From contig CAYVOQ010000004.1 in assembly GCA_964453595.1 (NCBI GenBank), forward strand, positions 1 to 64,000: a DNA stretch of 64,000 bases, given 5' to 3'. The stretch comes from BACL14 sp964453595 (lineage in GTDB: Bacteria > Pseudomonadota > Gammaproteobacteria > Burkholderiales > Methylophilaceae). The position numbers and the translations under genes were made by a program. The notes beneath the pieces were generated by a model. It was given only the letters and a program-made list of their open reading frames with translations, was not told the DNA's origin and ran no database searches. Below are positions 52,519-62,104 of the stretch, piece by piece (position 1 is the first letter of the stretch; every line of letters begins with the position of its first letter).

Positions 52519-54050
52519 TGTCGATTTTTAAAATAATAAAATTCATTTTTACCTCATTCTATTATGGCTTGGATGAATTCTTCCTAAACAACAAAATCAT
52601 TCGCTTTATAAACATTCTAGCCAAACCACTACGATTATTTTCCAACCAAAATCGTGGCGAACGTTTTAGGATGGTTTTGGAAAAATCTGGTCCTATTTTT
52701 GTAAAATTTGGGCAGATATTATCAACTCGAAGAGACCTGTTACCCAAAGATATTGCAGACGAATTAGCCAAACTACAAGATAAAGTCTCACCCGTAAAAT
52801 TTAAGGAAGTTGAAAAAATCTTAGAGGCTACCTATAAAGAAGGGTTTAACAATGTTTTCAGGAATATTGAAAAAAATCCAGTAGCAAGCGCATCAGTTGC
52901 TCAAGTTCACAAAGCTACATTATTAAATGGGAAAAAAGTTGCTATAAAAATTCTTAGGCCAAACATAACGGCTAAAGTAAATTCAGACATTAAGCTTTTA
53001 TACTTTCTAGCAAATCTAATCACTCGACTTTGGACAGATGGAAAAAGACTTAGACTTAATGAGGTTGTAACAGAATTTGAAAAACATACAAAAACAGAGC
53101 TTAATCTACTGCTTGAGGCTGGAAACTGTTCTCATTTAGGAGAAAATTTCAAAGACCAAAAAAAATTAATTGTTCCTGAAGTTTTTTGGGATTATTGTCA
53201 TGAAAAGGTAATGGTGATGGAATTTATGGATAGCATACCAATTTCAGATATTGCCTCACTTAATAATCACAAAATCAATTTAGAAAAATTATCTGAACTA
53301 GGCGTAGAAATATTTTTTACACAGGTTTTTAGAGATGGTTTTTTTCATGCAGATATGCACCCCGGCAACATTCAAGTTGCAAAAGACGGCCGTTATGTAG
53401 CCCTTGATTTTGGCATTATGGGTACTTTGAACGAATCTGATAAATATTATCTTGCAAAAAACTTTGTTTGTTTTTTCAATCGTGATTATAGAGGTGTTGC
53501 TCAAGCGCATTTAGATTCAAAATGGGTGCCGCCTGATACTTCTATAGATGAATTTGAGAATGCTATTAGATCTGTTTGCGAGCCAATTTTTAACAAACCT
53601 CTTAAAGATATTTCATTTGGAAAATTATTAATTCGACTTTTTCAAACTTCAAGACAGTTTAATATGGAAATTCAACCTCAATTAACAATGTTACAGAAAA
53701 CATTATTAAATGTAGAAGGCTTGGGAAGGCAGCTGAATCCAGAATTAGATTTGTGGAAAACAGCACGTCCTTATTTAGAAGATTGGCTTTCCGAACAAAT
53801 AGGATTTAAAAGACATTTAAAAGATTTAAGAAGTAACCTACCTAAGTATTTAGATTTACTAGTTAATTTTCCTGTTAAGGTTGAAAATCTAAAAAATTCA
53901 GTTGATTTAGAAAAAAGCATTGAACAATTTAAAGTGCGCTTCACAAACCTTCAAGAAAAACAGGCAAGATATAGAAAATATTTGCATTTGATATATGTAT
54001 TGATCGCCTTACAATCTTTACTTATCATATTCTTTTTTATTTCCAGATAG
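52515..54050 (+). CDS. ubiB: Ubiquinone biosynthesis regulatory kinase-like protein UbiB
   Basis: A 511-residue ADCK/ABC1-family atypical kinase needed for ubiquinone synthesis. The KxGQ motif is in GPIFVKFGQILSTR. The Ala-rich nucleotide loop is ASASVAQVHKA. The catalytic segment is FFHADMHPGNIQV, and the metal-binding Asp is in VALDFGIMG. One C-terminal membrane helix (about 488-508) anchors it. It overlaps ubiJ by 4 bases. Confidence 0.96.
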   Translation: MMSIFKIIKFIFTSFYYGLDEFFLNNKIIRFINILAKPLRLFSNQNRGERFRMVLEKSGPIFVKFGQILSTRRDLLPKDIADELAKLQDKVSPVKFKEVEKILEATYKEGFNNVFRNIEKNPVASASVAQVHKATLLNGKKVAIKILRPNITAKVNSDIKLLYFLANLITRLWTDGKRLRLNEVVTEFEKHTKTELNLLLEAGNCSHLGENFKDQKKLIVPEVFWDYCHEKVMVMEFMDSIPISDIASLNNHKINLEKLSELGVEIFFTQVFRDGFFHADMHPGNIQVAKDGRYVALDFGIMGTLNESDKYYLAKNFVCFFNRDYRGVAQAHLDSKWVPPDTSIDEFENAIRSVCEPIFNKPLKDISFGKLLIRLFQTSRQFNMEIQPQLTMLQKTLLNVEGLGRQLNPELDLWKTARPYLEDWLSEQIGFKRHLKDLRSNLPKYLDLLVNFPVKVENLKNSVDLEKSIEQFKVRFTNLQEKQARYRKYLHLIYVLIALQSLLIIFFFISR

Positions 54051-54055
54051 TAAAA

Positions 54056-55474
54056 ATGAGTTTAGCTTGGTTTGTATTTGTTTACGTTCTGATCTCGGTA
54101 GGAATTGGGCTTTTTGTCTCTACCCGAGTTCGAAATACGAAAGACTATGCTGTTGCTGGCAGACACTTGCCTCTTCCTATAGTTATTGCAACAGTATTTG
54201 CAACATGGTTTGGTGCTGAAGCAATCTTTGGAGTATCTGCAACATTTGTTGAAGAGGGGTTAAATGGAGTTGTTGCAGATCCTTTTGGCTCCAGTCTATG
54301 CTTAATTATTGCTGGCTTTTTATTCTCAAAATATCTTTATAGGATGAATTTACTAACCTTAGGTGATTATTACCATAGAAGATATGATAAAAAAATTGAA
54401 GTTATCACCTCTATTGCTATCCTTATTTCATACCTTGGCTGGGTTGCCGCACAAATCAAAGCGCTTGGGCTTATACTAAACATTATTACAGACGGACTGG
54501 TTAGTGAAGAAACGGGTATGGTTATTGGAATGTTAATCGTTCTAACGTATACCACGCTTGGAGGAATGTTGTCAGTTGCGATACTAGACTTCGTTCAAAT
54601 GATTGTTATCATTAGTGGTCTCCTTTTTATAGCATATACAACCGCTTCACTGACGGAAGGAATAACCCCTGTTATCGAGCATGCAGCCAAAAACCAAAAA
54701 CTTAATTTCTGGCCTAAAGGAGATATTTGGATATGGATTAGTTTTTTTGCAACCGGCATAACTATGATGCTTGGCTCAATTCCACAGCAAGATGTTTTCC
54801 AAAGAGTCACATCCGCTAAGACCGCAAAAATTGCTCTATGGGGCTCTATTATGGGTGCTTTAATTTATTTTTTATTTACTTTTGTTCCAATGTTTATTGC
54901 TTATAGTGCGACCATTATAAATCCAGAATTATTTGCTGACATGGTCCATGCCGATGCTCAACATGTACTTCCAAAATTTGTTATGCAGTACATGTCAAAA
55001 TTTGAACAAATTATTTTCTTTGGTGCAGTAATGTCTGCCATCATGAGTTGCTCAGCTGCAACTTTGTTGGCCCCTTCAGTAACCTTTGCTGAAAACGTCA
55101 TAAAAGTTTTTAATCCAAGCATGTCAGACAAAGAACTTTTTAAAGCAATGCGAATTTGCGTTGTTGCTTTTGCAATGTTAGTTTTAGCCTATGCTCTTTC
55201 GTCGAATTTATCAATATTTGGCATGGTTGAGTCCGCATATAAAATCACATTAGCAGGTGCTTTTACACCCCTGGTATTTGGGATTTTCTGGAGTAAAGCA
55301 AACCAACATGGAGCTCTAGCTGCTCTTGTGGGAGGCATTTCATCATGGATTTTATTTGAATTTTTTATTAACTCTTCTTTGGTTCCAGCACAACTTATCG
55401 GATTATTAGTTAGTATGTTTTTAATGATTCTAGTTTCTTCGCTAACACAAAGAAGCTCAGCTTTGGCAGACTGA
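54056..55474 (+). CDS. Sodium:solute symporter family protein
   Basis: A 472-residue inner-membrane transporter of the SSS family with about 12-13 helices. RNTKDYAVAGRHLPLPIVIATVFATWFGAEAIFG is the typical first part. GGMLSVAILDFVQMIVIISG and GSIPQQDVFQRVTSAKTAKIA are family hallmarks. Members import proline, pantothenate, carboxylates and others with sodium; the substrate cannot be told. It lies 5 bases after ubiB, which does not suggest a substrate, and overlaps convergent mutM by 18 bases. Confidence 0.88.
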   Translation: MSLAWFVFVYVLISVGIGLFVSTRVRNTKDYAVAGRHLPLPIVIATVFATWFGAEAIFGVSATFVEEGLNGVVADPFGSSLCLIIAGFLFSKYLYRMNLLTLGDYYHRRYDKKIEVITSIAILISYLGWVAAQIKALGLILNIITDGLVSEETGMVIGMLIVLTYTTLGGMLSVAILDFVQMIVIISGLLFIAYTTASLTEGITPVIEHAAKNQKLNFWPKGDIWIWISFFATGITMMLGSIPQQDVFQRVTSAKTAKIALWGSIMGALIYFLFTFVPMFIAYSATIINPELFADMVHADAQHVLPKFVMQYMSKFEQIIFFGAVMSAIMSCSAATLLAPSVTFAENVIKVFNPSMSDKELFKAMRICVVAFAMLVLAYALSSNLSIFGMVESAYKITLAGAFTPLVFGIFWSKANQHGALAALVGGISSWILFEFFINSSLVPAQLIGLLVSMFLMILVSSLTQRSSALAD

Positions 55475-56275
55475 ACAATAAAAACTTGATCGCTGATTTT
55501 GTACTATTCTTAAAATTTTAGTACTGCATACAGGGCAAGCTAAATTTTCTTTTCCATAAACTCTTAAATTAATTTGAAAGTATCCACTACCCTGGCTAGG
55601 ATTCATAAAATCTTTAATAGTTGTACCTCCTTTTTTAATGGCTAGCTTCAATATTTTTTTTATATTTATTACTAATTTCTCACATTCTAATTTTTTAAGT
55701 TTTTGAGCGATGCGTGTAGGTTTTATTTTTGATAAAAAAAGGGCCTCATTCGCGTATATATTTCCCACACCAACAACATATTTTGAATTCATTATTAAAC
55801 TTTTAACACTAATTTTTTTATTACGACTAACCTTAAAAAGATAATCAACATTGAAACCTTCAAGTAAGGGTTCAGGCCCTAATTCCTTGTATAAGAAAAA
55901 TTGATCTAACTTGTTTTTTTCAACCAAGTGCATTGAGCCAAATCTTCTGACATCATTAAATATTAAAGTTTGATTCGGTTTTTTTAAAGCAAACTCAACG
56001 TGATCATGTTTATTCAAGATTGCTTTTTCTCTAACAATAAATAATCTTCCTGTCATCCCAAGGTGAATAATCAACCAAAAAAATCCAAAATCTATTTCAA
56101 TATATTTTGCTCTTCTACTGATCGAATGTATTTTTAGATTTATAAGCTGATGAAATTTATCTATTTGAATGGGCCAGCGTAAATTAGGATTTATAATATT
56201 AATTGATTTAATAGTGGCGCCTACTATTGATTGAAGCCCCTTTACAGTTGTCTGAACCTCTGGCAACTCAGGCAT
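55457..56275 (-). CDS. mutM: Formamidopyrimidine-DNA glycosylase
   Basis: A 272-residue Fpg/MutM, removing 8-oxoguanine and cutting the abasic site. The catalytic Pro-Glu N terminus is PELPEVQTTVKGL. The helix-two-turn-helix has VVGVGNIYANEALFLSKIKP. The C-terminal zinc finger is present as Cys pairs (CPVC and CSVC). It is last in the operon of the Gld-like ABC system, 8 bases after the DUF4340 gene, and overlaps the convergent symporter. Confidence 0.96.
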   Translation of the reverse strand: MPELPEVQTTVKGLQSIVGATIKSINIINPNLRWPIQIDKFHQLINLKIHSISRRAKYIEIDFGFFWLIIHLGMTGRLFIVREKAILNKHDHVEFALKKPNQTLIFNDVRRFGSMHLVEKNKLDQFFLYKELGPEPLLEGFNVDYLFKVSRNKKISVKSLIMNSKYVVGVGNIYANEALFLSKIKPTRIAQKLKKLECEKLVINIKKILKLAIKKGGTTIKDFMNPSQGSGYFQINLRVYGKENLACPVCSTKILRIVQNQRSSFYCSVCQS

Positions 56276-56283
56276 AAGAAGTA

Positions 56284-57171
56284 TTACTCTTGATGCTCTA
56301 CGTTTGGGTTTAGCATGCTAAATCCAATATCTTGAGAGAAATGATATAAAAGACCCTCGTCGTTGCGATAAAGCAACATTTCTGGAGACTCTTGTATTCT
56401 ATAAAATGTTATTTTTTTATTATCCTCTAAAAAAATATCAAAACTTTTATAGCCTATTCGAGCATCTAACTTATAAGGCTCTACCGATTTTGCATAAGTT
56501 GAATTCCATGTCTCAAGAAACCACTCAGCTAAGCTACTTGAATCAAAATTAATTTTTTTTCCATCTGCAATCCACTGGCCATCGGTATTAACGAGTTGTA
56601 AAAAATTCTCTTGCCACTGCTCTAACCTGGAGAAATCAAATCTTTTTATTTTTTCAAAAGCTGCTAAGGGTTTTTTATCAATCAATTCAACAGGCGCATA
56701 GCTAGCAGTTTCTGAATATATACTATCTAATATAAATATATTATCTTCAAATAAAACATACTGCTGCTCAGTTACTGGATTATAAGAGCCAAAAGTAAAT
56801 ACTTTCTTATCATTTTGTTTTACAAAAGTCATTTTCATAACAGGCTTATCTAATCCATATTTTTCTAACTGAAGTGAGTCTAACTTGTCTTTAGACTTTG
56901 CTGCAAAAATTGATAAAAGCTTAAGCACTGATTTCTGATCTGCTCTTGTTTGAAACGGTTTTGTTTGATACCAATAATTATTAATTTTTTTAAAAGAAGT
57001 GGCAGCCTTTGATGGAAAATCAACCAACACTTCTTCAAAATCTGAAAGTCTATAACTTGAAACTTCATAACCATCAAATATTTCTTCCTTGTTATCAGAC
57101 AAAAGAGCAAATATAGCGATAGACACAACTACTAAAAAAAGAATAATTAATAATAGCCATCTTTTATACAT
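56284..57171 (-). CDS. DUF4340-domain membrane-anchored protein
   Basis: A 295-residue protein with one N-terminal helix (about 5-24) and a repeating beta-rich exterior typical of DUF4340. LEKYGLDKPVMKMTF and FTFGSYNPVTEQQYVLFEDN are its recognisable parts. It sits directly after the GldG-like gene and is a regular component of this ABC cluster. The periplasmic side is likely. The function is not known. Confidence 0.75.
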   Translation of the reverse strand: MYKRWLLLIILFLVVVSIAIFALLSDNKEEIFDGYEVSSYRLSDFEEVLVDFPSKAATSFKKINNYWYQTKPFQTRADQKSVLKLLSIFAAKSKDKLDSLQLEKYGLDKPVMKMTFVKQNDKKVFTFGSYNPVTEQQYVLFEDNIFILDSIYSETASYAPVELIDKKPLAAFEKIKRFDFSRLEQWQENFLQLVNTDGQWIADGKKINFDSSSLAEWFLETWNSTYAKSVEPYKLDARIGYKSFDIFLEDNKKITFYRIQESPEMLLYRNDEGLLYHFSQDIGFSMLNPNVEHQE

Positions 57172-57177
57172 GGACTA

Positions 57178-58548
57178 CTACCTCTTTCTGCGTCTCAGCC
57201 ATAAGAAGATTCCCCCAAAAAATAATGCAATGGGAATAAAGTACTGAACAGCATGGAAGATTGTCCATGCAATAACGAATGAGAGTGTATCCTCAGGTAT
57301 ACGCACGTTAACGTCCTTCAAAGGCATTGGCTGGATATTGATTAATTTGTCATTGCCACTAAGCCAATTAACCATATTAATTCCTAAATCTAAATTACCC
57401 CCCGAGGTTACGAATGCATTAGAAATAAACTCAGAAGTCGATACAACAACAATTCTTTGTCCTACTTCTCCAAATTTTCTTTTTAAGGCAATGGCAATGT
57501 TGATTGGCCCTTCTTTATCTATGGCTTTATTAAATACCGGCGGTCTTTCTTTTTCATTTTCAAGCCATCCTCCAGCTGCAACATCTACTATCTCGGTTGC
57601 TTCCCAACCAAGCTCATAACTATCATTCGCTTTCAATTCATGAGCATTTGAAAATAGCGTGCGTAACATAAAATTTTTAGTTATTGGATGATCCCCGTAT
57701 CTTGCTGAGAATGATAAATCAACATTATCACCATAGTCTTTTGATGATGGGTCGAAAACTTTGCCTTTAGAGATATTTAAATTTAAATATTTTGCCAGTT
57801 CCCCCAAATTTTTATATTCCGCATTATCGATCAGCCATAAAACATTTCCACCAGTCTCTACATATTTTAAGATTTTTTTTGCTTCTAAGTCTGAGATATT
57901 TTTTTGTGGGCTAGCAATCAGAAGCATTGAGCCCTCTTTTGGTACTTCGGGCAAGACGGTTAAGTCTGGATTAGTAAATTTAAAACCCCTGCTCTCTAAC
58001 TGCTTACCAAATTCTCCAATGTCTGTATTCTTTGTGCCTAGTGGATTTTTTTCACCATGCCCATCAAGATAAATAATCGGTTTTTCATTCACGCTTGTTA
58101 AACGAACTAATAAATTTGTTAGATCCTGCTCTGCAAAAGGCGGAGTAATATGTTCAGTTTTTTTCTTATACTCAACAACAACTTCACCATCCACACGTAT
58201 CCCCATCTCCTGGGCTAATTTTGGCTCCTCTACGGGGCTAACAAATCGAATTGAAATGTCTGGCTTTACTCTTTGATACCGATCTATAAAATTAATAATA
58301 CCTTGTCTAAATAAGTCACCTTTATTCGCATCATCCTTGGTAGCAAAAACTGTTAATTTAACCTCATCATCCATTGCCAATAAAACTGCTTTACTGCCTT
58401 CGGTTAAAGTATTTCTGTTAGATTGTGTAATATCTTTTGAATACTCAAATTTATTTCCTAAGTAACCAAGGGCAATAATAAATAGTATGAAGATAATGAC
58501 AAAAGCCCAATTTTGTATTTTTAACTGTGTTTTTATTTTAAATTGCAT
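57178..58548 (-). CDS. GldG-like ABC-associated auxiliary protein
   Basis: A 456-residue protein with an N-terminal helix (about 13-32), a large extracytoplasmic ABC-transporter-associated domain of the GldG/IFT52 type (about 50-410), and a C-terminal helix (about 428-448) ending in RRRKR. GSMLLIASPQKNISDLEAKKILKYVETGGNVLWLID is diagnostic. It follows the permease by 2 bases. In Flavobacteria GldG supports gliding. Gliding by this organism is not implied, and a surface-assembly or export role is more general. Confidence 0.8.
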   Translation of the reverse strand: MQFKIKTQLKIQNWAFVIIFILFIIALGYLGNKFEYSKDITQSNRNTLTEGSKAVLLAMDDEVKLTVFATKDDANKGDLFRQGIINFIDRYQRVKPDISIRFVSPVEEPKLAQEMGIRVDGEVVVEYKKKTEHITPPFAEQDLTNLLVRLTSVNEKPIIYLDGHGEKNPLGTKNTDIGEFGKQLESRGFKFTNPDLTVLPEVPKEGSMLLIASPQKNISDLEAKKILKYVETGGNVLWLIDNAEYKNLGELAKYLNLNISKGKVFDPSSKDYGDNVDLSFSARYGDHPITKNFMLRTLFSNAHELKANDSYELGWEATEIVDVAAGGWLENEKERPPVFNKAIDKEGPINIAIALKRKFGEVGQRIVVVSTSEFISNAFVTSGGNLDLGINMVNWLSGNDKLINIQPMPLKDVNVRIPEDTLSFVIAWTIFHAVQYFIPIALFFGGIFLWLRRRKR

Positions 58549-58550
58549 AC

Positions 58551-59297
58551 CTACCCAGACAACCGATCAGAATCTAATCTTCTAATTGTTAAAACAATAA
58601 ATGTTGATATAAAAAGTATAAAGAAAATAATATCTTTTGAGCTAATTACGCCTCTTGAGAAAGCTTGAAAATGCTTCATAAGAGATATGTATGAAAACCA
58701 ATGATTCGGCTGGCTTGCAAAGTATCTTTCCAGAATAAATAAGGTTACTGCAAAAATAAAGCTTAAAATAGCAGCAATAATAGGCTGGCTTGTGAGACTT
58801 GAAAAATAGATACCAATTGCAGCAAAACTTGCAACCAAAAGCAACAATCCAAATGAATTAGCAATTAAGTAACCAAAATCAATATCTGCCCAAATATTTA
58901 AAGTTGTAAGCATTACAAAAACATACAGCACCATTAATGACAAAAACAAAACTAATCCTACAAACTTTCCAAGAACAATCTCTGTAATTGAAATTGGGGA
59001 AGTAAACAAAAAAGGCAATGTTTGTTGCTTTCTCTCTTCACTTATAAGTCGCATAGAGAGCATTGGTACTGAAAAAAGCATCAAAAAGGATGCTGCCCCA
59101 TAAACTGTTTGTCCAACATATATTGTTACGCCAACTCTTTCAGCAGGCCTAATTGCTCCAGCCATTACCTCAAAGTAATTGTTAACCCCAATAAAATAAT
59201 TCCACCCAAAAGCGCACGTTATTAAAGCTAAAATAATCCAACCCATTGGAGTTACAAAGAAACTTTTTAATTCTTTTTTTGCAATTTTAAAAATCAT
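58551..59297 (-). CDS. ABC transporter permease, GldF-like
   Basis: A 248-residue ABC-2 type permease with six predicted helices. It starts IAKKELKSFFVTPMGWIILAL and contains MLSMRLISEERKQQTLPFLFTSPISITEIVLGKF, the coupling region common to GldF/NosY-like permeases. It overlaps the ATPase by 4 bases. Export is the likely direction. The substrate is unknown. Confidence 0.85.
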   Translation of the reverse strand: MIFKIAKKELKSFFVTPMGWIILALITCAFGWNYFIGVNNYFEVMAGAIRPAERVGVTIYVGQTVYGAASFLMLFSVPMLSMRLISEERKQQTLPFLFTSPISITEIVLGKFVGLVLFLSLMVLYVFVMLTTLNIWADIDFGYLIANSFGLLLLVASFAAIGIYFSSLTSQPIIAAILSFIFAVTLFILERYFASQPNHWFSYISLMKHFQAFSRGVISSKDIIFFILFISTFIVLTIRRLDSDRLSG

Positions 59298-60226
59298 TTC
59301 ACTGTTTCACTCTTAGTTAATTGTACAAATGTATCCTCTAAGCTTGTTATGTGCGGTGCAATATGAAACAGCCCCCATTTATTTTTAACCGCCACAACAA
59401 CAAACTCTTCTAGGGAAAAATTTGTATCTTTAAAATGAACCACCTTGAGTCCATCTTGACCATTATCAACCTTTGTCACATCAAAATATTTTTTAAGCGT
59501 TACAAGCGACGGTAAATTTCGCATACCAACTTGAATCTTATTCCCTCTTCTTTGTTTTTTTAGGTCTTCGATAGAGCCATGAAAAACAAGGTTGCCTTTG
59601 TCGATAATTTGCACACGGTCACAGACAATTTCAACTTCTGGAAGTATGTGAGTAGAGAGTATAACGCTATGCTCTTTTCCAATTTCTTTTATCAGATTTC
59701 GAATTTCTCTAATTTGAATAGGGTCTAGACCTACAGTAGGTTCGTCTAAGATTACAATCTCTGGATCATGAATGATTGCCTGTGCAATACCAACCCTTTG
59801 CTGATAACCGTTTGATAAATTCTCTATCAATCGATTACTCATATGAGCCAATCCACATTTATCTTTAGCTACCTCGATAGCACGATTAATTGATTTTGCT
59901 GCAACATTATGAAATTCAGCTGCAATGCGTAAATATTCATTAACTGTGAATTCCTTGTATAAGGGCCTCATTTCTGGCAGATAGCCTATATTTTCTTTTG
60001 CACGCTTAGGATTTTCAATGATATCAATACCACAAATTCTTGCAGTTCCATCCGTTGGCGCTAAATTACCAGTAATCATGCGCATTGTCGTTGATTTTCC
60101 AGCTCCATTGGGACCTAGAAAACCGAGCACTTCACCTTTATATAAATCAAAACTAACATCATTAACTGCAATATTTTCTCCAAAGATCCGCGTTAGATTT
60201 ATAGCTTCAATTGTTTTCTGTGACAT
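59294..60226 (-). CDS. ABC transporter ATP-binding protein, GldA-like
   Basis: A 310-residue ABC ATPase. Walker A is GPNGAGKSTTMRMITG. The signature is LSNGYQQRVGIAQA, with Asn in place of the first Gly of LSGG. Walker B is IVILDEPTVGLDP. A C-terminal extension of about 80 residues fits the ABC-2 exporter group. It is the first gene of a five-gene minus-strand run: ATPase, permease, GldG-like, DUF4340, mutM. Confidence 0.9.
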   Translation of the reverse strand: MSQKTIEAINLTRIFGENIAVNDVSFDLYKGEVLGFLGPNGAGKSTTMRMITGNLAPTDGTARICGIDIIENPKRAKENIGYLPEMRPLYKEFTVNEYLRIAAEFHNVAAKSINRAIEVAKDKCGLAHMSNRLIENLSNGYQQRVGIAQAIIHDPEIVILDEPTVGLDPIQIREIRNLIKEIGKEHSVILSTHILPEVEIVCDRVQIIDKGNLVFHGSIEDLKKQRRGNKIQVGMRNLPSLVTLKKYFDVTKVDNGQDGLKVVHFKDTNFSLEEFVVVAVKNKWGLFHIAPHITSLEDTFVQLTKSETVK

Positions 60227-60415
60227 AAGTTTAATTTGTTAATAGATGTTATATTTTTATTGATCCAACTTTTTGACAGACATTAAAAAAAAAGTTTATT
60301 ATGAAATTAACAAAACAATAAAAAAATTTATTATAAAGATGAATTATATTAGATTTAAATAGTCATTTGTTAATGAATTATTTAATAACGCTATTTTAAT
60401 CCTAGTATTAACTAT

Positions 60416-62104
60416 ATGAAAAAAATTTACCTTATAACTATTATATTTCTTCTTTTTAATCAAAGCGTATCCGCTAGTGATGAACAAGACTCTTTTGATG
60501 TCAACTTGCCTGCAAAAATTAGTAAAACGAATGCAGAATTTGTTTACAAACTGCTGGTTGCGGAATTATCTGCCCAAAATAATGATTTGCCAACCGCAGG
60601 TCACTTATATCTTGATCTTGCAAAATTGACCAAAGAAGAAGTTTTTGCTCAATACTCAACTCAAATAGCAACATTAACGAAGAATGGCAGGCTTGCCCTA
60701 GATTCTGCAGACGTTTGGGCCCAATTAAACCCTAAATCGATCGATGCGCAAAAAATATTGGCAGAAGTGCTTATCTCCTCTGGAAATCTTGCTAAAGCTC
60801 GCCCAGTTGTTAAAAAAATATTAGATATTGATAAATCCAAAGGCGATAGTTTTTTGTATCTTAATAATATTGTTAAAAATATTGAAAACAAGACTAACGC
60901 CCTCAAATTTTCAATTGATGTCGCAAAACCATACCCCAATCAGATTGAAGCTCATTTTTTAGTTGCACATGCTGCTTACCTAGCGAATCAAACATCTATT
61001 TTGCATGAAGAATTAGAAAAAATGAGAGGATTAGACCCCAAATGGGAAACTTTAGCTTTTTTTGAGGGCAGCATTGCTAAGATTGAAGATCCTAAAAAGG
61101 CTATAGCAATCTACAAAAATTTTCTGAAAGCCAATCCAAAATCGAATGATATCCGCCTAGAGCTTGCAAAAACATATCTTCATAATAAGGATTTAAAAAG
61201 TGCAAAAAAAGAATTTGAAGTTTTAGCTAAAAGCCCTTTAGCAACTCCTGAAAATCATTTTACTCTTGGATTGCTGGCCTTAGAAGTCGAAGACTTAAGT
61301 CTAGCAACTAGATATTTTCAAAAAAGTTTAGATAAAGGTTACTCAAACCCTTTTCAAATCTATATGTATATGGCTCAAATTCAAGATCAGAAAAGTTTAC
61401 CTGAAGTCGCAATTTCATGGCTGGAAAAGATTGATCACGGTCCTGGTTATATGGACGCAAAAATTTATCAAGCACAAATTCTCAATAAGTATTACGGTTC
61501 TAAAAAAGCCTTTACTTTTTTAGAAAAATTCCAAAACATGGATAGAGAAGAAAAGCTTAAATTACTCCAACTCAAAACCTCATTCTTGTTCGCAGATAAA
61601 GAGTTTTCTAAAGCTATTGAGCTTATGAATAAGGAAGAAGCAAACTTCAAAGACTCCGCAGAATTCTACTTTGACCTTGCACTACTTAACGAAAAGTTAA
61701 AAAACTTTGACACTATGGAGCGTTCACTAAAAAAAGCAATTAGCATGAAGCCTAATTATGCAATTGCCTACAATGCCCTTGGTTATTCCTATGCAGAAAG
61801 AAATATAAACTTAGAAGATGCAAAAAAATATATAGAAATTGCTCTATCTATTGAGCCTAACAACCACTACATCTTAGACAGCATGGCTTGGGTACATTAT
61901 AGATTGAAAAATTTTGATATTGCCTATGAGTTTGTGCAAAAAGCATTCAAAATTCAACAAGATCCTGAAATTGCTGCACATTTCTCTGAAATTTTATGGG
62001 CTCAGGGTAAAATGCAAGAAGCGAATAATATTTTAAAGGAATCACTTGCACTTCACCCAACAAGCGAAATACTTATTGAAACTGCCCAGAAACTTAGCCA
62101 ATAA
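60416..62104 (+). CDS. TPR-repeat protein, exported
   Basis: A 562-residue protein with a signal peptide (about 1-20, cleavage near VSA-SD) and multiple tetratricopeptide repeats through residues 40-560. Examples are AIYKNFLKANPKSNDIRLELAKTYLHNKDLKSAKKEFEVL and YAIAYNALGYSYAERNINLEDAKKYIEIALSIEPNN. Such a protein regularly precedes lolB in betaproteobacteria. It is probably periplasmic or attached to the membrane and mediates protein contacts. Partners are unknown. It overlaps the lolB start. Confidence 0.85.
   Translation: MKKIYLITIIFLLFNQSVSASDEQDSFDVNLPAKISKTNAEFVYKLLVAELSAQNNDLPTAGHLYLDLAKLTKEEVFAQYSTQIATLTKNGRLALDSADVWAQLNPKSIDAQKILAEVLISSGNLAKARPVVKKILDIDKSKGDSFLYLNNIVKNIENKTNALKFSIDVAKPYPNQIEAHFLVAHAAYLANQTSILHEELEKMRGLDPKWETLAFFEGSIAKIEDPKKAIAIYKNFLKANPKSNDIRLELAKTYLHNKDLKSAKKEFEVLAKSPLATPENHFTLGLLALEVEDLSLATRYFQKSLDKGYSNPFQIYMYMAQIQDQKSLPEVAISWLEKIDHGPGYMDAKIYQAQILNKYYGSKKAFTFLEKFQNMDREEKLKLLQLKTSFLFADKEFSKAIELMNKEEANFKDSAEFYFDLALLNEKLKNFDTMERSLKKAISMKPNYAIAYNALGYSYAERNINLEDAKKYIEIALSIEPNNHYILDSMAWVHYRLKNFDIAYEFVQKAFKIQQDPEIAAHFSEILWAQGKMQEANNILKESLALHPTSEILIETAQKLSQ

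Noticed and set aside
57338..58072. Two open frames of about 93 and 103 codons opposite the GldG-like gene
   Set aside because: Both are fully antisense to a well-supported gene, with no family features.
60227..60415. Near direct repeats (A-run followed by TTTATTAT) in the longest intergenic gap
   Set aside because: Two short AT-rich copies are expected by chance in such sequence. No hairpin, small RNA or clear promoter could be supported.
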